42,920 nucleotides of DNA from Lishizhenia tianjinensis (GTDB lineage Bacteria; Bacteroidota; Bacteroidia; Flavobacteriales_D; Crocinitomicaceae): positions 1 to 42,920 of the forward strand of contig CAMDLY010000019.1 in assembly GCA_945902115.1 (NCBI GenBank), written 5' to 3'. Every line of letters starts with the position of its first letter. The first letter of the stretch is position 1. Position numbers and translations under genes: made by a program. Positions 42,720 to 42,920 of this stretch are shown here, piece by piece. Under the pieces are notes generated by a model. The model searched no databases and was not told the origin of the DNA. It was given only the letters and a program-made list of their open reading frames with translations.

Positions 42720-42920
42720 AATACTTAAATGTTGAAAATCAATAATTTAATCGAAGAGAGAGCTATTTTGAGAATATTACCGAACAATCTTCGGCCTTGA
42801 ATTTCTTGGTTTTAGCTACTGAACTGAAACTGTTAATTTTTAAAATTTCTGCAAGAACATTTTTAAAAAATTTCAGTTTCAGAAAGGAGTTAAAATTGTT
42901 CGCTACGAGTTGTAAATACA
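42720..42920. repeat. Inverted-repeat region at the window edge
   Basis: CTGAAACTG at 42824-42832 and CAGTTTCAG at 42874-42882 are exact inverted copies 41 bases apart, with AT-rich, partly paired inner arms. CCGAA (42780-42784) and TTCGG (42790-42794) form a second small hairpin. Both strands have long open frames here (for example a minus-strand frame that enters the window at 42920 and ends at TAG, 42765-42763), which I attribute to base composition and symmetry rather than a proven gene. The region could be the edge of a mobile element or repeat family. The window ends before this can be decided. Confidence 0.4.

Noticed and set aside
42763-42920. Minus-strand open frame of about 52 codons running in from the window edge as a partial CDS
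   Set aside because: The plus strand is also open over most of the same bases, the frame spans both arms of an inverted repeat, and no family motif is visible, so I mention it only under the repeat region.

Overview
The window looks like a chromosomal segment of an AT-rich Bacteroidota bacterium, most likely order Flavobacteriales (a Fluviicola/Crocinitomicaceae- or Cryomorphaceae-like lineage is an inference, not proven). The evidence is type IX secretion sorting domains (type B at 1-291, type A at the end of the 5353-7368 product), TonB-dependent receptors with carboxypeptidase-like regulatory domains, a DUF4249 lipoprotein, an OstA-like protein, a fused alpha/beta 2-oxoacid dehydrogenase E1, few Shine-Dalgarno sites, and several exact TAnnTTTG octamers (the Bacteroidota -7 element) just upstream of genes. 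I see no rRNA, tRNA, CRISPR array, phage module or intact insertion sequence. Apart from the last 300 bases, coding density is very high.

Layout. 1-291: end of a T9SS cargo protein. 295-3993 (minus): two tandem POT peptide transporters with a terminator hairpin between them. 4166-7368 (plus): tcdA, a small lipoprotein and a secreted Omp28/thioredoxin-like T9SS cargo, closed by a strong terminator. 7414-10980 (minus): an overlapping operon fur-STAS-purA-ostA-like. 11111-12904 (minus): rpsA with its own terminator and a leader holding three small hairpins. 13070-16713 (minus): a secreted protein, a FlaA1/WbpM-type nucleotide-sugar dehydratase, a thioesterase and a MORN-repeat protein. 16765-17217 (plus): a CYTH protein, divergent from the previous operon across a perfect 20-bp palindrome that carries a -7 box on each strand. 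17214-18159 (minus): two unrecognised genes. 18239-23520 (plus): lipoprotein, phosphodiesterase-like lipoprotein, fused E1 and an LTA-synthase-like membrane sulfatase. 23517-27275 (minus): pabB-tilS-rsmF-like. 27359-30684 (plus): TonB receptor plus DUF4249 lipoprotein. 30693-33053 (minus): TPR protein, nitroreductase, beta-barrel protein, cupin. 33137-39545 (plus): TonB-type barrel, M14 peptidase, flippase, small barrel. 39548-41191 (minus): MCC-type carboxylase beta subunit. 41334-42617 (plus): dicarboxylate/amino-acid symporter. 42618-42920: a 30-codon signal-peptide ORF and an inverted-repeat region.

Most of the content is housekeeping (purA, rpsA, tilS, pabB, E1, carboxylase) mixed with envelope functions: peptide uptake, outer-membrane receptors, LPS transport, polysaccharide building and flipping, secreted T9SS cargo. 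Genes are packed into short operons with ATGA/GTGA overlaps, and convergent pairs meet at shared stop codons. The most unusual signals are regulatory: the symmetric promoter at 16718-16737, the rpsA leader hairpins, and the facing -7 boxes at 33059-33131 that predict almost leaderless mRNAs. I found no clear multi-gene defence or biosynthetic system that is obviously new.
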